Positions 61,246 through 64,000 of a DNA stretch of 64,000 bases are shown piece by piece. The notes under the pieces were generated by a model. It had not been told where the DNA came from. It searched no databases and saw only the letters and a program-made list of their open reading frames with translations. Each line of letters opens with the position of its first letter. The stretch's first letter is position 1. This DNA is from Pigmentibacter ruber (GTDB taxonomy: Bacteria; Bdellovibrionota_B; Oligoflexia; Silvanigrellales; Silvanigrellaceae), in the NCBI RefSeq assembly GCF_009792895.1, contig NZ_WSSC01000004.1:124001-188000 (forward strand), written 5' to 3'. A program made the translations under genes and the position numbers.

Positions 61246-63459
61246 TTATAAATGACATTCTAGTTTTAAATTATCGTATATTTTAGATAATACTACTTTC
61301 AAATATTCTTTTTTAGTATTAAATCCAGCAAATAAATACACAATATTTCCTAAACATCTTACATCAATATTTTCTTCTTTTAGTTTATCTACTAAAACTT
61401 TTGAACGTGTTGATGTGTAGTCTGAATGCTCATCTTGCAATTCAAACACAAAAACGCTTCCTAGAGCAAATACTTTGCTAATATTTTGTAATTCAGAAAA
61501 TTTTTCGATTAATTCAAAATCCCAAGGTATTTCCAAACAATTATTATCACTACAAAAATGCGAAGAGTTAAACATTTCTTCTATTGCTTCAGCGGCAACA
61601 AAACAACCTATAGGATGAGCAGTATACGAATGCCCATGTAATAACGCGGTTGATAAACTATCTCCCAAAAAACTCTCAAAACATTCTTCAGTTGTTAGCG
61701 TTACAGATAAAGGTAGCAACCCACCTGTTAAAAGTTTTGCATAACATGCAATATCTGGTTTTTCATCCATCAAATGTGCAGCTGATATTTTTCCTAATCG
61801 CCAAAAGCCAGTAAAAACTTCATCAAATATAACCGGAATTTTTCTTTTCTTACATTCCTGAATTAATAACCTTTGAAATAAAGGATCTATTAATTTCATA
61901 CCCCCAGCACCTTGCAAAATAGGTTCTAATAATAAAGCACCTACTGTGAATGATGAATCTTCTAATACATACATTTGTCTGTCTATATAGTTCTGATAAA
62001 TTTCATTTAGAATGACATTATCTCTATTTTTATCAAAAATTTCATTTAAATTACTTATGTTTAATTCAAACAGCTTATCAGAATTAAATTCATCAGGTAA
62101 AGAAACAAAATACTTTTTATTTTTCATAAATACTGATGGATATGATAGCCAGTACCCCTTTGGCTCATACCAATAGTCATTAAATTTAAAAGAGTTTGGA
62201 TTAGTTGCATTCATTGTTGCATGTGTATCACCATGATAAGTATCTTTTAATCCTAAAACTAAAATATTTTTTATTTTTTCATTTTGATTTGGAACACCAA
62301 ATTTCTTTCTGAAAGCAATTTTTATAGCAACTTCTACAGCTGTTGAACCGTTATCAGAAAAGAAAACTCGCTTTGCCCAACCTTTTCCCACAGTATTAAT
62401 TAATTTCTGTGTCAATTTAACTGCTGGTTCATGAATATTGCCAGGAAACATAACATGTCCGTATCTTGCAGCAGCCATAGCAGCTGCATGCGCTAAGCGA
62501 AAAGAAGCATGACCAATTCCTTGTGTCCACCAACTTGCATTTGCATCATAATTACAATGCGTAAGTATATTTTGATCGCGCAATTTATTTAAATTAACGT
62601 AAGTAATATTGTCCTTATAAGCACTATCTATAACCTTAGGTTCAATATTAAATCCATGTTGAGTAAAAGGCCACCAAATATGCTCTTTCGCTGTTTCAAT
62701 ATAATCTTCAATAACTTCTATTTTAGTTAAATGATAACTCGTTAAATGCTGAAATACATTTGAAAAAATTTCATCATTCGTTTTAAACCAATTTTCAAGT
62801 TCTTTTTTTCCAATTTTTTCTGTCTTATTTTCTTTATTTTCAGTAAGATTTTTAAATGAAAAAACAGGAAATTTATTTTTGTAATGTTTTTTTAAAAACA
62901 CAGCATTTTCGTCTTTACCATCAAATAATAATACACATGCAATTTCATATCCTTTTGTTTCTAACAAAGCAATTGAACTAATTGTACAGGATATTCCTCC
63001 AAGTTTACTATCTGCTACAAAGATAATGGGAAGTCTTAAACTCCTATATACATCACATTGTAATTGCCCTTGTATCGTTGGTGAAGCGACTCCACCTGCA
63101 CCTTCGATCAAAATAAATTGAGAATCATTATTTTTTAATTCTTCTTCTAGTATGCTCAACATTTTTTCATCTAAAATACATTGATCAGGATTATCATTAC
63201 TATTTTCAAATATTGCTCGATGTGGGGATACGGGATTTGAAAGCGAGAAAATAGTTTTTGTTGAAACTAAATCAGATGGATTATATATTTTGATAAAAGA
63301 AGAATCGGAATCTAGCGGAAAACCTGTTTGAATTGGTTTAATATACAGTAACCGAAGTGCATTCTTCACCGCTGTCATGGTAATACCACAGGAAAAAATA
63401 GTTTTACCAACATCAGTATTTGCTGCCATGACATAATAAGCTGGAAATTTTGTTAACAT
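61246..63459 (-). CDS. Bifunctional dethiobiotin synthetase / DAPA aminotransferase (BioD-BioA fusion)
   Basis: 737 residues. Residues 1-245 are BioD: P-loop 'AANTDVGKTIFSCGI' (14-20), 'KPIQTGFPLDSD', 'ILIEGAGGVASP'. Residues 255-737 are BioA: 'EHIWWPFTQHG', 'NASWWTQGIGHASF', 'VFFSDNGSTAVEVAIK', 'PVIFDEVFTGFWRLG' (D547), PLP lysine K575 in 'CYAKLLTGG', and 'LLHGHSYTAHPIGC'. An insertion at about 420-500 ('FDKNRDNVILNEIYQNYI') is absent from ordinary bacterial BioA but recalls plant and fungal BIO3-BIO1. The ATG follows AGGA, and bioF lies 24 nt upstream. The fusion performs two consecutive biotin steps. Confidence 0.93.
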   Translation of the reverse strand: MLTKFPAYYVMAANTDVGKTIFSCGITMTAVKNALRLLYIKPIQTGFPLDSDSSFIKIYNPSDLVSTKTIFSLSNPVSPHRAIFENSNDNPDQCILDEKMLSILEEELKNNDSQFILIEGAGGVASPTIQGQLQCDVYRSLRLPIIFVADSKLGGISCTISSIALLETKGYEIACVLLFDGKDENAVFLKKHYKNKFPVFSFKNLTENKENKTEKIGKKELENWFKTNDEIFSNVFQHLTSYHLTKIEVIEDYIETAKEHIWWPFTQHGFNIEPKVIDSAYKDNITYVNLNKLRDQNILTHCNYDANASWWTQGIGHASFRLAHAAAMAAARYGHVMFPGNIHEPAVKLTQKLINTVGKGWAKRVFFSDNGSTAVEVAIKIAFRKKFGVPNQNEKIKNILVLGLKDTYHGDTHATMNATNPNSFKFNDYWYEPKGYWLSYPSVFMKNKKYFVSLPDEFNSDKLFELNISNLNEIFDKNRDNVILNEIYQNYIDRQMYVLEDSSFTVGALLLEPILQGAGGMKLIDPLFQRLLIQECKKRKIPVIFDEVFTGFWRLGKISAAHLMDEKPDIACYAKLLTGGLLPLSVTLTTEECFESFLGDSLSTALLHGHSYTAHPIGCFVAAEAIEEMFNSSHFCSDNNCLEIPWDFELIEKFSELQNISKVFALGSVFVFELQDEHSDYTSTRSKVLVDKLKEENIDVRCLGNIVYLFAGFNTKKEYLKVVLSKIYDNLKLECHL

Positions 63460-63483
63460 ATTTTTATTCCTATATTCTTAAAT

Positions 63484-64000
63484 TTATTTTTTCAAATAAT
63501 CGATCAAAGTATCTAAATCTTCTTTTGAATGACTAGCTTTTAAAATAATTCGAAAACGAGACGTGCCTTTAGGAACTGTTGGAGGACGTAAAGCTTTTAA
63601 AATCAATCCATTTTCAATAAAAAACTTTTCTTTTTGTTTAATTTGTAAATGATTTTTATAAACAAGAGGAAATATATTTGATTTTTGTTTATTGAAATCA
63701 AACAAGCTAAAGTTGAATTCAGTCTCAGTATCAGAAAATTCTATAATTTTATCTCTTAAATAGGAAATATTTTCTTGTAATTTAGTTATTAATTTTTCTC
63801 CCTCAGAAGAAAAAATAATTTCTAAAGATTGCAAAACCGCTCCTGTAACAAAAGGAGAGACAGCAGTAGAGTAGATTAAATGTCTAGATTTTTGAATCAT
63901 ACGTTCTTTTAATTGCTGATGATCTGTAGCTAGAAAACCACCAGCAACACCAACTGCTTTTCCACAGCCAGACATAGAAGCAAGTATATAAGGTTTTAAA
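63484..64000 (-). CDS. bioF: 8-amino-7-oxononanoate synthase, C-terminal part (BioF)
   Basis: The frame is open to the window edge (residues ...LKPYILAS precede the first Met at 63975), so only the last ~172 residues are seen. 'MSGCGKAVGVAGGFLA' is the PLP-lysine segment of the alpha-oxoamine synthase family (GTLGKALGxxGG). 'HLIYSTAVSPFVTGAVLQSL' and 'ALRPPTVPKGTSRFRIILKA' match the C-terminal domain of BioF. It joins pimeloyl-ACP and alanine. It precedes the bioD-bioA fusion by 24 nt and is probably its operon partner. Confidence 0.9.
   Translation of the reverse strand, partial: LKPYILASMSGCGKAVGVAGGFLATDHQQLKERMIQKSRHLIYSTAVSPFVTGAVLQSLEIIFSSEGEKLITKLQENISYLRDKIIEFSDTETEFNFSLFDFNKQKSNIFPLVYKNHLQIKQKEKFFIENGLILKALRPPTVPKGTSRFRIILKASHSKEDLDTLIDYLKK

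Overview
This is a chromosome segment from an AT-rich (roughly 30% GC by eye) Gram-negative bacterium. Outer-membrane proteins (a LamB-like porin, a FadL-type channel), a lipoprotein, many Sec signal peptides, a GldA/GldF/GldG-type ABC module with a DUF4340 partner, tandem M13 peptidases and single-copy housekeeping genes (valS, proBA, eno, rpsP, rpsT, orn, prmA) fit the Bdellovibrionota/Oligoflexia (Silvanigrellales-like) best. That placement is inference from gene content and base composition. I see no rRNA, phage, insertion sequence or CRISPR array. There is one tRNA gene (Asn).

Layout. 1-5.6 kb: a VC0807-like membrane protein, then a tight four-gene operon (methyltransferase, class V PLP enzyme, FAD enzyme, ATP-grasp ligase) that looks like a small-molecule biosynthetic cluster. 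5.6-9.7 kb: an orphan family 5 solute-binding protein, a DAO-type flavoenzyme and prmA. 9.8-12.2 kb: a PanE-like Rossmann protein and a rhomboid protease gene interrupted by a frameshift at a run of nine T. 12.2-15.3 kb: stress and ribosome functions (HPF, double UspA, receiver-TPR protein, rpsP, rpsT) with clear terminators. 15.5-21.8 kb: two periplasmic binding proteins, a DJ-1/PfpI-TetR pair with matching operators, a secreted Cys-rich protein and a CPA2 antiporter. 21.8-28.8 kb: orn, valS, a secreted histidine phosphatase, a LOG protein and proBA. 28.9-34.7 kb: two tandem M13 metallopeptidases and AzlCD.

34.8-41.2 kb: an HU protein, eno with a terminator-like hairpin in its leader, a DnaD-like/DnaC-like pair, a porin and nfu-mrp Fe-S genes. 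41.2-43.8 kb: an unknown secreted protein, a receiver-PilZ protein, a 41-bp tandem repeat and tRNA-Asn. 43.9-49.4 kb: the minus-strand operon gldA-gldF-gldG-DUF4340-Nudix/winged-helix. 49.5-51.6 kb: a response regulator, an aspartokinase without ACT domains and an NAD(P)-binding protein. 52.0-55.7 kb: a second small biosynthetic cluster (SbnA-like PLP synthase, MATE exporter, threonine-kinase-like GHMP kinase). 55.8-61.2 kb: a PLD nuclease, a lipoprotein, FadL, a serine hydrolase and a TMEM175-like channel. 61.2-64 kb: biotin genes, with bioF (cut by the window edge) followed by a fused bioD-bioA whose aminotransferase half resembles the plant/fungal bifunctional enzyme.

The most interesting items are the 1.0-5.6 kb biosynthetic operon with two identical 14-nt gene overlaps, the predicted phospho-amino-acid pathway at 52.0-55.7 kb, the eukaryote-like BioDA fusion, and the rhomboid frameshift, which splits the gene exactly at the catalytic core.
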